Shown piece by piece: positions 36,054-47,561 of a DNA stretch of 64,000 nucleotides; within the stretch, counting starts at the first letter, position 1, and the number at the start of each line of letters is the position of its first letter. The stretch spans positions 103,399,164 through 103,463,163 of the forward strand of contig CM077116.1 in the NCBI GenBank assembly GCA_039619475.1, written 5' to 3'. A model generated the notes under the pieces. That model did not search any database. It saw nothing but the letters and a program-made list of their open reading frames with translations, and had not been told where the DNA came from. The translations under genes and the position numbers were made by a program. This DNA is from Icerya purchasi. Taxonomy: Eukaryota > Arthropoda > Insecta > Hemiptera > Monophlebidae.

Positions 36054-36241
36054 CAATTTACAGCCGCATTGTTTAATTTGAATAGACGTATGTTACGTGT
36101 TAGAAATATTGTTATCGTTTAATTGAGTCTCGGTGTATAAATACGAGCGTAATAACTGATAAGAACCAAACTGATAAGAAGTAAGTTAAAACCGATTTTA
36201 TTCGTTTTTCGTATTTCAATAGAGACATAAAATTAATAATC

Positions 36242-37039
36242 ATGCCAAAGGGAAGGACTAAGCGACAAATAAGCCTCGATAGTGTTGACGAGAATGAGAA
36301 GAAACGAAAAAATCAAGCCACAGAGAGCGGTAAAATTGATGAGCAACATCAAAGAGCAGATGTGACCGACAGATTAAGGCAAATAGATAGTAACATTGCA
36401 GAAATGGTGCGCACGATGGAATTTTTATCTAATAAATATGATGAAACACTAAAAATAAATGAGTCAATAATGGCAGAGTTAAAATTCTTGAGGGAGCAAG
36501 TTGCAAGACTGACGCTAGAAACGAAACAGAAGGACGAAAAAATAATCGAACTAACAGCTACTGTTCACCTCTTAGAGCAGTACGGAAGACGGGAAAATTT
36601 CGAATTACATGGAGTATCGCAGATGCCAAATGAAGACTTGCAAGATTTAGTAATAAAAATTGGCGGGGAAGTGAACTGTCAGATACGAAAGGAGGATATC
36701 GTGGCCGTACATCGGCTTCCGGCCAGGAACAAAAACTTCCCAAACCCAGTAATAGTTAAAGCAAATCGTAAAATCGTAGATGAGCTGATGGTAAAGAAAA
36801 AGGCGCAGGTTATCTGGGATAAAGACATAACTGGCAACACTTCATCCACGCTCAAAATCTTCGTTAATGAAAATCTATCCAGATATTATCGGACCTTGTT
36901 TTGGGAAACCAAGCAGAAAACCAAGCTGCTAAACTACCAGTTCACTTGGCTGAAGAATGGTAAAATTTTTGTTCGTAAAACCCCGCAAGAGCGTTCCTTT
37001 CAAATAAAAACCTCGGACGATCTCAATAAAATAGTATAA
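36242..37039 (+). CDS. LINE D ORF1 protein (coiled coil plus FP-like domain)
   Basis: 265 codons, intact. Residues about 30-112 are charged and heptad-like, a probable trimerising coiled coil (DRLRQIDSNIAEMVRTMEF, ELKFLREQVARL). Residues about 113-190 form an RRM-like part starting LEQYGRRENFELHGV and continuing EDIVAVHRLPAR and PVIVKANRKIVDELM. Residues about 208-262 (VNENLSRYYRTLFWETK, YQFTWLKNGKIFVRK) match the C-terminal domain shared by many LINE ORF1 proteins and baculovirus FP proteins. The expected role is binding LINE RNA and chaperoning it in the ribonucleoprotein. The start is the first ATG of the frame, after a 188-bp leader; ORF2 follows after 94 bp. Confidence 0.85.
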   Translation: MPKGRTKRQISLDSVDENEKKRKNQATESGKIDEQHQRADVTDRLRQIDSNIAEMVRTMEFLSNKYDETLKINESIMAELKFLREQVARLTLETKQKDEKIIELTATVHLLEQYGRRENFELHGVSQMPNEDLQDLVIKIGGEVNCQIRKEDIVAVHRLPARNKNFPNPVIVKANRKIVDELMVKKKAQVIWDKDITGNTSSTLKIFVNENLSRYYRTLFWETKQKTKLLNYQFTWLKNGKIFVRKTPQERSFQIKTSDDLNKIV

Positions 37040-37133
37040 TAGAATCTAGTTTATAGTAGTATAATAGATAGTTTATGTTATTTGCGTACGTTAACATTAT
37101 GATAATAGAATTTAAGTATTAATTTCAGTAGGT

Positions 37134-40083
37134 ATGTGCGAAATACCCAATATATTAAATTGTCAGAATTTTGAAAGTTTAGGTAAATGGGAGGAGCAGA
37201 TGAGGACCTTTAGCCATTTGGGGAATGATAGCTCGACCCCTTTACAGTTACTCCACCTTAATATTAGAAGTCTAAAAAAATATTGGAATGAATTCGTTAC
37301 AATTACTCTCAACACAAAAATTGACATATTGGTACTAACAGAAATTAACATAAGCTTACTAGAAGCAAAATACTATAATCTGAGGGGATATGGTAAATTT
37401 TTCGTTGAGAAATCAGAAAGGTTTAATGGCGGCATACTGATCTTTGTTTCGGAAAAATATAATTGTACCCAAATTAGTACAGGGAACAGAGCTTGCGATT
37501 ATATTAACATTGAAATATCGATAAATAGTAAAGTTAGTATAATGTTACTGGCCATATATAGATCGCCTAATAAACCAATCAACGAATTTTTAGTGCTACT
37601 TGACGATTTATTAGGGAAAATAAGTAACAAAGAAATTATTGTATGTGGAGATTTTAATATTGATCTATTCAAAGAAAGTAGTAACGGAGATCGGTTCCTA
37701 AACATCGTTAATGGCTATGGGTGTGTTAGATTAATAAATCTACCTACACGGGAAGAAATTAATCAAGATAGGGTAACCTCGACGTGCATTGATAACATAT
37801 TCGTACGACATAAAGAAACAACAATATGTTCTGGGGTTATTACAACGAAAATCGCTGATCATTATATAATATGTTATGCTTCTCTACTAAATTATTTTTG
37901 TCAAAGAAAATCGCGCGATTTTATAATTCAGGGGAGTCTCTTAAACAGTAAAATACGTACCTACCAATGGGATAAAATGTTGAAGGATGAGTCAGCGGAT
38001 AAGATATATAATAGCATACAAAAAACTTTTGATCAGTTGTATAGAACTAGCTTATTCCACCCTGGCCGAGGCCTAAACCAAAAAGAGAAAGATAGTAAAC
38101 AATGGATAAATTTAAAAATACTGAACCTAATAAAAATTAGAGACTTTTATTTCAGGAGAGCCAAAGGCAATCCTACTAACCACTTTTACAGGAGAAACTA
38201 CAAAAAGTATAGAAATTGGATAATACAGGAAATTAGGATAGCGAAGTACAACTTTTACACCACTAAAATAAAAGAAACAGGATATGATATAAAAAGTACA
38301 TGGAAACTGGTGAACAATATTTTACATGGGGCAAAGGCTACTTCTAATGACGAGCGGTTAGTTAAAACTTTTACTAACCCAGCGGAAACTGTTGAGGAAT
38401 TTCGGGAAACTTTTACGGCTGATCTCGATGTGTGTTTTTCGGTTTGTAATAGGCAGTTATCAACAGTGGAGGAAATAAGCAATCACTTGACATCCTTTTA
38501 TTTACCTCTAGCCACGGAGGGATCTGTAGAAATGATATTGAGGAAATTAAACAAAAATAAAGCGCCAGGATGGGATAAAATACGAGTTAAAGACGTAACG
38601 AGTAACTCTAAGATTTTTATACCGCTCCTCGCCAAAATTATTAATTACACAATAAAAACTAGTTGTATACCACAAGGTTTAAAACTAGGTATCGTTAAAC
38701 CGATATATAAACGAGGGGATTGCTCAAAAACTGTAAACTATAGGCCAATAACGTTAATTTCTGCATTTGCAAAGATTCTGGAACAGTATGTTGCGTCGCA
38801 TTTGCGACAATTTCTCGAAGGAAATTATCTTATTGCGGATAATCAGTTTGGTTTTCGGCAGGGGAAATCTACTACAATGTTACTGCAATCGTTTGTAAAT
38901 CAAGTTAACTGTGGTATGGCTGAAGGTAGTATATTTCTAGTAGCTTTTTTAGACTTAAACAAAGCCTTTGATTCGGTGAATCATGACTTACTTATGCGGG
39001 ATTTAGGAAACATAGGGATATTAGGTAAACAAAAAGAATGGTTTCACAATTACATGACAAATCGGAAGATTATAGTGAAAATCAAAAATATACAAAGCGC
39101 AGAAGCAGTCGTTACTACGGGTTTAGCGCAGGGAACAGTCTTAGCGCCATTACTATTTCTTATCTACACGAACTCGGTTTTTGCTGCCGTAAAAAAATTC
39201 TACTATATTTGCTTATGCAGATGACTTCGCCATTGTGACAAAGCACAAAAATATACATGTTGCTGAAAAATTACTGCAGGAAGATTTGGATAATGTAACC
39301 AGGTGGGCCCATGATAGAGGTATAGTTATCAATAAATCAAAAACACAAATAATGTACATAAGGACCCCCAGTCGTCATAGAAAAATTATACCGAAAATAA
39401 TATTACGCTGTCCAGGTTGGTTACACGGGAATGCTAATCATTGCGATAATTGCTCCGATTTTGTGCTACTTGAAGTTGTTAAGAGCTACAAATATCTGGG
39501 GTTAGTGATTGACAACGCATTAACATGGAAAATGCACATAAATAACCTCACTCTAAAAATAAGGCAATCCATACCAGCGTTATATAGATTAAAATTTCTG
39601 ATGCCCCACGATGTAGTAAGGATGTATTATAAGGCTTTAATAGCATCGAGAGTACATTATGCTGTTCAAGTATGGGGTGAGGCAAAAAAATCGGAAATGA
39701 GCAAAATCAGCAATTTAATAAGGAGATGTCTGAAATTAATAACTCCCTCTAGAAATCTGGGAAACAAGAATATTTCTGAACCTGTATGGTGGATAGAAAA
39801 TAAGGAACTACCTCCAAAAGCGATGTATTGTTATCACAAGCTGCTAAAAAGTAAGTTGCAAGACGTGCAACTGCCATTAATAGATAAGAAGCGAAATACC
39901 AGAGTACCTAAAGAATTTTCCTTTCAATTCAGACGGGGGGTAAATCATAAAATAGATAATGTCGAAGAAAATGTATTGATGAATTTATTATTAAAGGTAC
40001 CGAAGGAAATCTGGATAGAACAGCATTTAGCAGTTTGGAAGGAAAAAATAAAAATTTGGTTAATTGCTTGGTTGCAGAGATAG
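37134..40083 (+). pseudogene. LINE D ORF2 (endonuclease + RT), one frameshift
   Basis: The first 696 codons (37134-39224) carry an apurinic-endonuclease-like domain at residues about 38-255: LHLNIRSLKKYW, ILVLTEINIS, LLAIYRSPNKP, EIIVCGDFNIDLF, IDNIFV and IADHYIICY. RT follows from about residue 470: NKNKAPGWDKI, NYRPITLISAF, DNQFGFRQGKST, AFLDLNKAFDSVNHDLL and GLAQGTVLAPLLFLIY. A one-base shift between about 39190 (a seven-A run) and 39212 puts the catalytic FAYADDFAIVT box and the remaining 282 codons (from 39235) in another frame. The thumb and C-terminus (KSYKYLGLVIDN, YYKALIASRVHYAVQVWG) are open to 40083. All catalytic Asp are present across both frames. Confidence 0.88.
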
Positions 40084-40615
40084 GAGTAATAATTTGCAGG
40101 TTTCTTGGTCTCCCCCCAAATACAATATAAAAGGGTATGCGGGCTTGAGTGCATGTGGCATAATAGAGCATAATTACCTATTTGATATTTGTATAGAGTA
40201 TTTATTGTAGTTAACTATGTTGCGTTGGACGTATATTATTCGGTTTTTAACATTAATAGCGCTACATTATGATTATTTCATCTGTGTTGTATTTGTTCTG
40301 CCGATTGTATATCTGGTTGTTTGTATGGGTTGGAATATGTTTGCGGTGATACTGTGTAATAATATTATTAGTTATAAATTTCCAGATCGGAAGTGTATAC
40401 GTTTTGTTAAGAGGATAAGATATTTGCTTCATTTAAGAAGATTGTTGTTTTATTTTATTAGTAATTGCTTAGTTTATAGTCGGACGTTGATATTATATTG
40501 TACGTTATATTTATACAATAAACGATAATAAGTGTTTGGGCACCCACAATATAGGCATTAGCCTCGTGGGACCCTTTACAGTTATTTCAAAAAAAAAAAA
40601 AAAAAAAAAAAAAAA
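40084..40615 (+). other. LINE D 3' UTR with polyadenylation signal and A-tail
   Basis: AT-rich. AATAAA at 40517-40522 precedes the A-tail (40589-40615) by about 70 bp. An open frame of 103 codons at 40217 is hydrophobic and AT-driven, with no family match; I treat it as chance. Confidence 0.7.
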
Positions 40616-41776
40616 TACCTTTTCTGGTTCTTAGAAACCTGTCTGAGCATTCCCTTACCTTTCTCCTTGATCTTTTTAATTGTTTCCTCTCCAAAGGTAT
40701 AACTCACCCTCTTGGAATTCTTTTATCATCATTCCTATTCCTACAAAAAGTTCTTCCTTGCGCCCTATTTCTTTGGCATCCTGTATCAGAAAACTGTTTA
40801 AAGGTATGTTAAACAAGAGCCTTGTTTGGTGGCTAGAGCATAATAATGTATTTTCTAGCAATATTTTTGCTTTCGACCTGGTACTGGTCCTTCCGACTTT
40901 ATTAGTCTTTTTGTCTCCCATATCTACCAATCCTTTTTACCAAAAAAATTATAATTTGGCTTCCTTCATCGATGTATCCTATGCTTTTAATAATGTTCAT
41001 TTAGCCACTCTAAAAGATAAGATGATGGCAATTAACGTTTCATCGCACTTTATTTCCCTTATTATAAATCTCATGCAGAATCGTTCTATCCACTTCTCTG
41101 CTCCATCTTTTGAAACTTCAAGAATGGTTTTTCGAGGTCTTCCTCAAGGTTCCTCTCTCAGTCCTACTCGTTTCAACATATATACTATCAGTGTGGCTTC
41201 TCTTCCTTTAAATTCTTCGTCTTTATTCTTTGCTGATATCTTACTTTTTGCCTCATCTCATATTTTATCAGCCAGGGAAGCACTTAATTCGTTTTTTGCT
41301 GTGCTGGATCATGCCTTTTCCTCAATTAATCTTTCTATTTCTCCTAATAAATCTTGTTATGTCGTATTTATTCTGCGACCTTATAACCCTGTTTCTGTCT
41401 ACCCATCCCTAGAAAATACACTTCTTTCTCGTGTTGTGATCCTTATTTCTATATATAAATCCATCATCCGATCAAAATTTGATTACTGTTCATTTCTCTA
41501 TGGTCGTGCTTCTAAGTCCCGACTCTCTAAATTAGACGTAATCCAAATAAATCTTTTCCAATTCCAGCAGTCCTTGCCGAATCTACTAGTACACCGCCTC
41601 TTTCTATTCGTAGATCTTATTTGGACTTTTGTTTTCTTGCTAAGCGTCTTCCATTCACATTTTCTACTGTTATCCATTACTATCTTTCTATTTCTCGAAA
41701 CTGGCGTTTCGTACCTAGGAAAACCCTTACTTTATTTATCAACTCCCTTCGGCTTAGTTCGTTTTAATGTTATTTG
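40616..41776 (+). pseudogene. LINE copy E RT
   Basis: Continues LINE E with FLVLRNLSE. The main frame from 40680 holds WNSFIIIPIPTK, SLRPISLASCIRKLF, NLASFIDVSYAFNNVHLATL, FRGLPQGSSLSPTRFNIY and LFFADILLFA, where one Asp of FADD is lost by a 3-bp deletion. Frameshifts at TAACTCACCC (about 40702) and at CCAAAAAAATTAT (about 40937) are the same as in LINE G. The region after 41430 lacks about 100 bp compared with LINE H. An inactive copy. Confidence 0.8.
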
Positions 41777-42836
41777 ACAATCTGCCTGATTTTTCTTTTA
41801 ATTTCGTCGAACTCTTCCATCCTTCAAATATATTTTCTACACCAATTTCTTTCGCAGGCCCTAATTAGACAGAAATTCCACAGCACTATCAATTCTCAAT
41901 TTCCTTCGCATGTAACCGTTCACAGATGGTTCGAAGAGGCCGGGTGGTGTCGGTGCCTCTTTTATCCTCCCAGATTTTGACTTTTGAGAATCTTTAGCCG
42001 AATTGATGGCTATCCTACGATCCATTATCTTCATTTCCTCCAATCACCTTTCCTCTAAATTCTTGATTATAGCTGACTCCATGACCACCCTTCAGGCCAT
42101 TTGTTCTCTCCTATCTGATCATTCCTGTGATTTTATTATACTTCGTATACGTGTATCCACGTTCTTTCTTCCCTTCATTCCATTTAAATTGATTTTAGCT
42201 ATTCGGGCATCTCCGGTAATGAAGCGGCGGACTCCTTGGCTCGGGTTGCTGCCTCTTCTCACTTTTTTTATAAAAAGGTCCCATCGTCTAATCTCCTTCC
42301 GCTGTGCAAAGGTTTTCATCTTAGATTTTTATCAGATATGTACGTTTCCTCTTTCTCTAACAATTGTTCTTTTTATCTGCATTCAACCTGGTCTTCCTGC
42401 TAATTCGCAGTTCTCTTTCTTTCCTTCATTTCGTTGTTCTGTTGTTGTCTCCGTTATTCGTCTGCAGCTTAATCATTCTCTGTTACCTTCCTCTTTCGTT
42501 TTTCACTGTTTGCCTCTTCATATTGTCCTCTACACTCAAACGAAGAGCGTATTTGCGATGCGGATCATGTGTTCATTGAGTGTTCATCTCTTTTTGCTGA
42601 ATGTTCTGCTTTCTACTTCACTTTTCTGCGGTTTGGTCTTCCTACTCCATATTGCGCCTCTGATATTCTATCTTTTTCTTCTCCACACATTGTTCCTATT
42701 ATTTGTTCCTTCCTCCTAACAATATCTGAACGTATCAAGATATAATGGGTCTTTCCTTTTCTAATTGTTTCTGGGTAAAGGTTCCCCTGGTTGACGAGTT
42801 TGATAAAAAAACATAAAAATAAAAAAAAAAAAAAAA
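41777..42836 (+). pseudogene. LINE copy E RNase H, C-terminal region and tail
   Basis: RNase H is very degraded: the FTDGSK box is broken (RWFEEAGWCR at 41927), while ELMAILRSIIFISSN and KFLIIADSMTTLQAIC (42003-42110) remain. The C-terminal part is read in shifted frames. It ends with ISERIKI and stop (42722-42745), the family 3' sequence CTGGGTAAAGGTTCCCCTGGTTGACG, and an A-rich tail (42804-42835). Confidence 0.75.
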
Positions 42837-43863
42837 GACTGAAGAACAAATAAAAGTTACATGGTCCCAAATCAGGCGGATAAGGGATGCCAGATCAGAC
42901 GAATAAAGCGAATAGTCTGTGCATCATGTGTGACATCTCCTTGGCCATCTTGGAAAAGTTTAAACTACTCGAAAACCCGTGCACTTGATTAGCATTCGTT
43001 GTCATATACTTGTTTTAATAAAAGATAAATTTCAGTAGCGGGTTTTTCGAGTTTGATATGAAATTTTACCATAATTCGATATTCTCGTAAAACACTTACC
43101 ATTTTTCCAGCAAAACAAAAAACCACCTGCTATACAAACAAAGGCTGCGGCTAGACTAATATGTCTACAGACATGAGAATTGTGCCGATCGAAAGAGAAA
43201 ACTTCACGCTGCACAGCTGATAGTCGTATGAATTTTGTTGATACGTAGTTTTTCTGCAGAAGCATCAAGTTCGTTATTTTCTAGTCATATCTCGTACAAA
43301 GAGGGATTTCGCTGGAGAAATATAGAGTTACAACTCTAAATTTCGGCCCTTGGAGTGTCACGATCTTAAAAATTTCGGAAAAAAATAATATTAAAAACTC
43401 GCTGTTTAGAGGTAATTAAACTCATTTTTATTCCTTCATAGTAGTTTTCGAAATTTACGGAAAGTTAAAAGAAGCGTGATAATGTATTACGCTTAAAAAA
43501 TATGTAGCCTCTATAAATATACAAAGTTGCAAAAATGTTGCGCGCAGATTGGAATTTTCATTTCAAATTTGATTCTATGCAAAAACAAATAATGATAATC
43601 GTTTTCTGAACATGCAGGTTCTCAGCAGGTGAATCATTATGTCTGATTAATGTTTTTTTTTTTTTTTCTTTTCTTTAAAATAAAAACATGTGTGCATATG
43701 TGTTTACATTCGTTATGTAATAAACAATGGAAACGGGACATTACGTAATCAAGTGTGAATAAAAAGCACTGTCTAGTGCAAAACAATATCACTGGTACTG
43801 GTTTGATTTTGTTTATTTTTAATCAAGCAACGAAAAAATCAGAGCATTTCTTTATGTTTCAGG
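42837..43863. other. Non-coding DNA upstream of the P450 gene
   Basis: No gene supported. It is the probable promoter-proximal region of the P450 and holds a T-run near 43651-43665. I do not recognise specific xenobiotic response sites. Confidence 0.5.
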
Positions 43864-43898
43864 TATAAAACAGACTGGCTGGTAGATTTATTTCATTC
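43864..43898 (+). promoter_or_regulatory. Candidate TATA box and initiator of the P450
   Basis: TATAAAA at 43864-43870, with an arthropod initiator-like TCATTC (43893-43898) whose A lies 31 bp from the TATA start. The ATG follows at 43916. The spacing fits a core promoter with a very short leader. The preceding TTTCAG could alternatively be a splice acceptor, so the start of transcription is unproven. Confidence 0.45.
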
Positions 43899-43915
43899 AT
43901 CATTTAGGATTCAGA

Positions 43916-44777
43916 ATGATTTCCATGGTTATGGTTATATGCATATTCATTCTATTAGTTTTCATATTCTTAAAAAAAAACGATTATTCAGAATTACCGG
44001 TTTTTTATGAAAATATCGTTGATTCGTATTTTAATTTTAAGAAAAAATCAAAATCGTACGATTGTTTAGCGATATATCGTAAATTAGCGGATAATCCTAT
44101 CGGATTATTCTACAACGGATTATTCTACAACGAATTATTCTACAAATGTTTCGGTGTTGGACGACCGAAATTCGTCATTAAAGGTCCGAAGTTAGTAAAA
44201 ACGGTGTTAAAAAAAGATTTCGCCCATTTTTGTGACCGCGATCGAGACTTGGTTCAAGAACATGATATTCTTTCGCACCACATCATTAATTTGCCCATGG
44301 AACCATGGCATGTGTTACGAAAAAATCTAGAAGCGTGTTTTAAAGGAATCAACTTAAAAAAGAGGGATGAGTTCACCGAAATTTCGCAATTCGTTATAAA
44401 TCAACATTTCGATCGGGCTGATGGAATTGTAAACCTAACCGAATTTTTTAGCGATTATGCTATAAGCATAATTGCGAATAACGGCTTTGGCCTGGATGCG
44501 AAGGATGCTTTAGTTGAACCCCTAAAAAGGATAACGAAAAAAATGTTCGAAGTAAATACCGAAAAAAGAATATATTTATTTTTTAATAAAATATTTAAAC
44601 GAGTTACGAAATTATTAAAAATTAAACGATATAATAAGGAATTGGATAGTTTTTTTGTCCAATTTGTCCATGATATTTTATCGGCCCGCAGTAACAGGAA
44701 TGATTCATCGTCGGAAAACAGGAACGGAGATTTCGTGGACATTTTGATGAAAATGAGATCGGAAGAAGGTCCATTCG
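43916..44777 (+). CDS. Cytochrome P450 (CYP6-like, clan 3), exon 1, divergent
   Basis: Encodes 287 residues plus one base. Residues about 3-20 are a hydrophobic membrane anchor (MISMVMVICIFILLVFIF), as in microsomal P450s. Clan 3 landmarks include KGPKLVKTVLKKDFAHFCDR, the C-helix W-x3-R in EPWHVLRKNLEACF, LTEFFSDYAISIIANNGFGLDA, and NGDFVDILMKMR before the I-helix. Oddities: the proline-rich hinge (PPGP type) after the anchor is not visible, and residues 63-77 are a five-residue motif repeated three times (GLFYN, GLFYN, ELFYK) from a 15-bp tandem repeat at 44102-44146. The donor GTAATT at 44778 splits a codon after its first base; read-through would add 12 residues and stop. The expected role is heme monooxygenation in the ER, but the divergence leaves substrate and activity open. 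Confidence 0.85.
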
Positions 44778-46710
44778 GTAATTACGTTTCTTATTTATTT
44801 TTTATTGCTACTTAATAATAACTAACTTTTACGCAAAAAAAGTCCATTTAAAAGAAGTTTTAATTGTTTACAAATGTTATATATTTTTATGAATGCCGTA
44901 CACGATTACTATTGTTTTATACCTGCACAAAGCTGTAAGAATAAATTTTTGTTTCCGACAAGTTCAGCGTCCTCCGCTAGATAAACTTTTGGTAATTCAG
45001 TTTTAAATACACCCCCTTACAATGTGATTCCCTGTATAGTATGTATTTGATTTTCATATTAATTATTATCGAATCATTTTTCCTAATCCTTCCGCTACCA
45101 TCTCAATCCGATGTCGATACTAAATTAAAACTACAATTATAAAATTTCTATTATTTATTATTTAATTTCTTGATTGATTAAACAAATACAGACCGGGTGT
45201 ATGTTAAATTAAACTAAAATAAGAGTTTAAAATTTTAGTTTCTTTTTTCTACCAGCGAAAAAATTCGGTAGGTCCCCATAAGGGAAAAAAAGGTCCTTAT
45301 AACAAAGGATTTTTTTTTTTTTTTCTGAAAATGTAAAATAAGTAATACAACTTAATACAATGAACCGTAAAAAAGACAGATAAAATTTAAACATATAAGA
45401 AGAAACTTTAAAAATAACGATCTTTCTTTTTTGTTTTTGCGTTTTTGCGAAAGCAATTATAAATGTTTCCCTGTCCGTCGAATTAACTTTTTCTGCTTCT
45501 ATAGAAAGAAGAGCGCAGGATCTCTATCTTCTCTCATATATGAACAACTCCCTCGGTTATTTTATATCTTAAATATCTTATAATAAAATCGTTTTTAGCT
45601 TTTTCTTTACTTCAACGCGAGATTTTTTTGTTTTCGATTTTTTATTTTTCAAATGACCGTTCTGCTGTCGCTGCTGTTATGGAAACTGGTAAAACAGCAT
45701 AATTACATCGATTACGTTTAAAAAAAATTAAATATAAAATTACAATATTATGAAAATATTTCCAACTTCGAAAATAATTACGTACGGCTTTTATTCGTTA
45801 CTACAATTTTTGTTTCTTTTTCTGAGCAGTAATAAGTTATTTCATTTTTATCAAATTTAAGTTACTTTTGTAAAGAAAAACAAACAATCCGCATAACATT
45901 GCGGTCACGGAAATGTATTGCGCGGAAAGATGAATTCGCTTCCAACTTTTGCGGTGCAAGGATTTCATCGCTAGTGGAACAAATTCTATTTTCCATCATA
46001 CATTCGTACACGTATGATAAAAAAAGATAAAAATTGCAACATGTTTTTCAGAAGTTCAACATTAGAATACGAAATGATCAATCTACTCCATGGTGGAAGC
46101 TAGAGAGGTTAATTTTTTTCAATACAAAAATTCCTTTAAATAATAATTGTTCTCTATGCATTAACGTTTTCACAAGTGATAGTTGTTTTTGGTTTTGGTT
46201 GTTCGATGGTTACACGCCCCTGAGTCATACCTGTTTGTGATGTAAATATTTGATTATTAGTAATTTTATTATTTCATTTGTTCAAGATTTTTTATTTTTA
46301 TGGTTATAAGCAGGGATAAATCCAGTAGGGGTTCTGGGGGGGGGGCTCAAACTTAATACAAGCTGTTTAAGAATGCAGAAATTTAATAGGAAATAAAATT
46401 CTTTTTATTTGCTTTGTTTACAGTTATGCCAAAAGTTGCTGCCAAAACATTTTGAAATGGTTTAATTAGTGGTATACTTTTAAATTTCAAAATTACGAGA
46501 TTTATTTTCGACGGAAAAATGAAGCTTCATAAAATAATAATAATAAAAAAAATGATCTTTTAAAATTTGACTTAGGCGTTTGCTTGTTATTCTATGAATA
46601 AACTGATGTTTTTTTGCAAATATGCGAAAGATGTAAAATACTCGCAAGCTGAAAAAGAACACTCGCTGCAATTATTCGTATTTTTTGTCAGGGTAAACGG
46701 GAACTATCAC
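44778..46710 (+). other. P450 intron 1, 5' part
   Basis: AT-rich non-coding DNA with no gene seen. A fragment resembling a hAT-type end, CAGGGATAAATCCAGTAGGGG followed by a G-run, lies at about 46313-46346, without a visible partner. The intron runs to 61121 (16,344 bp) and the remainder is mostly transposable elements. Confidence 0.7.
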
Positions 46711-46749
<39 letters not shown>

Positions 46750-46751
<2 letters not shown>

Positions 46752-47561
46752 TGGGTTCGGTGTCAACACTGACCCAACTACAGCAGGGCATTCAAAAAGG
46801 ATATGGCTGGGGTCGCATATAAAAAGAGGATCAGTAGAGTGGACAGGGCAAAAGGGAGAAGGTGAAAGAGAAAAAGAAAAACGAGAAAAGGGAAGGAGGG
46901 AATGACCAAGTCTCAGTCTGATTCGGGAAACAATAGCCGAACGCCGAGAAAAGGGAAGGAATTGGTACCAAGGCTGTGAATTGGGAGTAGGCTGTAGGAG
47001 GAAGTAGAAGGAGAAGCGATTGGCAAAAAAGGGAGGGTAGATGTAAACCCATAGTTTGGTATGGAAACTTGCGAAGAGGAAAATGATGTCTGAGACAGGA
47101 AAATGCGGGAGAAATGGACCATTGAGAGACACCGAGCGAGATAGGAAGTCAGCTGCTTCGTTACCCTCAATGCCAGAGTGGGCAAGAACCCATAAAAAGT
47201 TAATAAGGATAGAACGTGCTAAGCGCAAGTTGGCGATAGAGGCACGAACAGAAAGAATGATATCATTAGTCGAGTGGGAGGGAGGAGAAGAGATAGCTTG
47301 CAGCACAGATTTGGAATCAGTAATAATAAGAAATTTACAGATCCCTCTTGAAGAAGAAATAAAGGAGACAGCACGGAGAATGGAGACTGCTTCAGCAGAA
47401 AAAATGGAATAAAAGGAAGGAAGTTTGAAGGATTCCGAGAGATTAAGCGAGGGGGTCGTAAAAGCACCGCCCACCCCGCTATCATTTTTGGAACCATCAG
47501 TGAAAACTTTTACATGACGGGGAAATGAAGAATTTAAGATGTGGATATATTCACTGACCAC
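46750..47561 (-). pseudogene. LINE F RNase H and C-terminal domain
   Basis: A long open minus-strand frame. KVFTDGSKNDSGVGGAF starts near residue 18, then SIFSAEAVSILRAVSF, IITDSKSVLQAI and FLWVLAHSGIEGNEAADFLSRS, so the RNase H catalytic Asp, Glu, Asp and the final motif with His and Asp are all present. This is the best RNase H domain in the window. The C-terminus (SQPWYQFLPFSRRS, FICDPSHILFECP) is fused by the internal deletion directly to 3' UTR and A-tail, so the last residues are not native. Confidence 0.8.

Larger units (their letters stand above)
36054..40615 (+). mobile_element. LINE D: near-intact CR1/Jockey-like non-LTR retrotransposon
   Basis: A 4.56-kb element with 5' UTR (36054-36241), ORF1, ORF2, a 3' UTR with AATAAA (40517) and a 27-bp A-tail (40589-40615). 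It sits in LINE E: the intact paralogue at 52275 reads GTCTTGACGGAATACCTT, whereas here the left flank stops at GTCTTGACAG and the right starts ATACCTT. So there is no visible target duplication and about 2-3 bp may be lost. Only one frameshift is seen, in ORF2. This is the youngest-looking LINE in the window. There is no RNase H domain. Confidence 0.9.

Noticed and set aside
40217..40528. A 103-codon open frame after LINE D ORF2
   Set aside because: Hydrophobic and AT-driven, inside the 3' UTR, with no recognisable domain and no counterpart in related elements.
47056..47412. A 118-codon plus-strand Lys/Glu-rich frame
   Set aside because: Antisense shadow of the LINE F RNase H domain.
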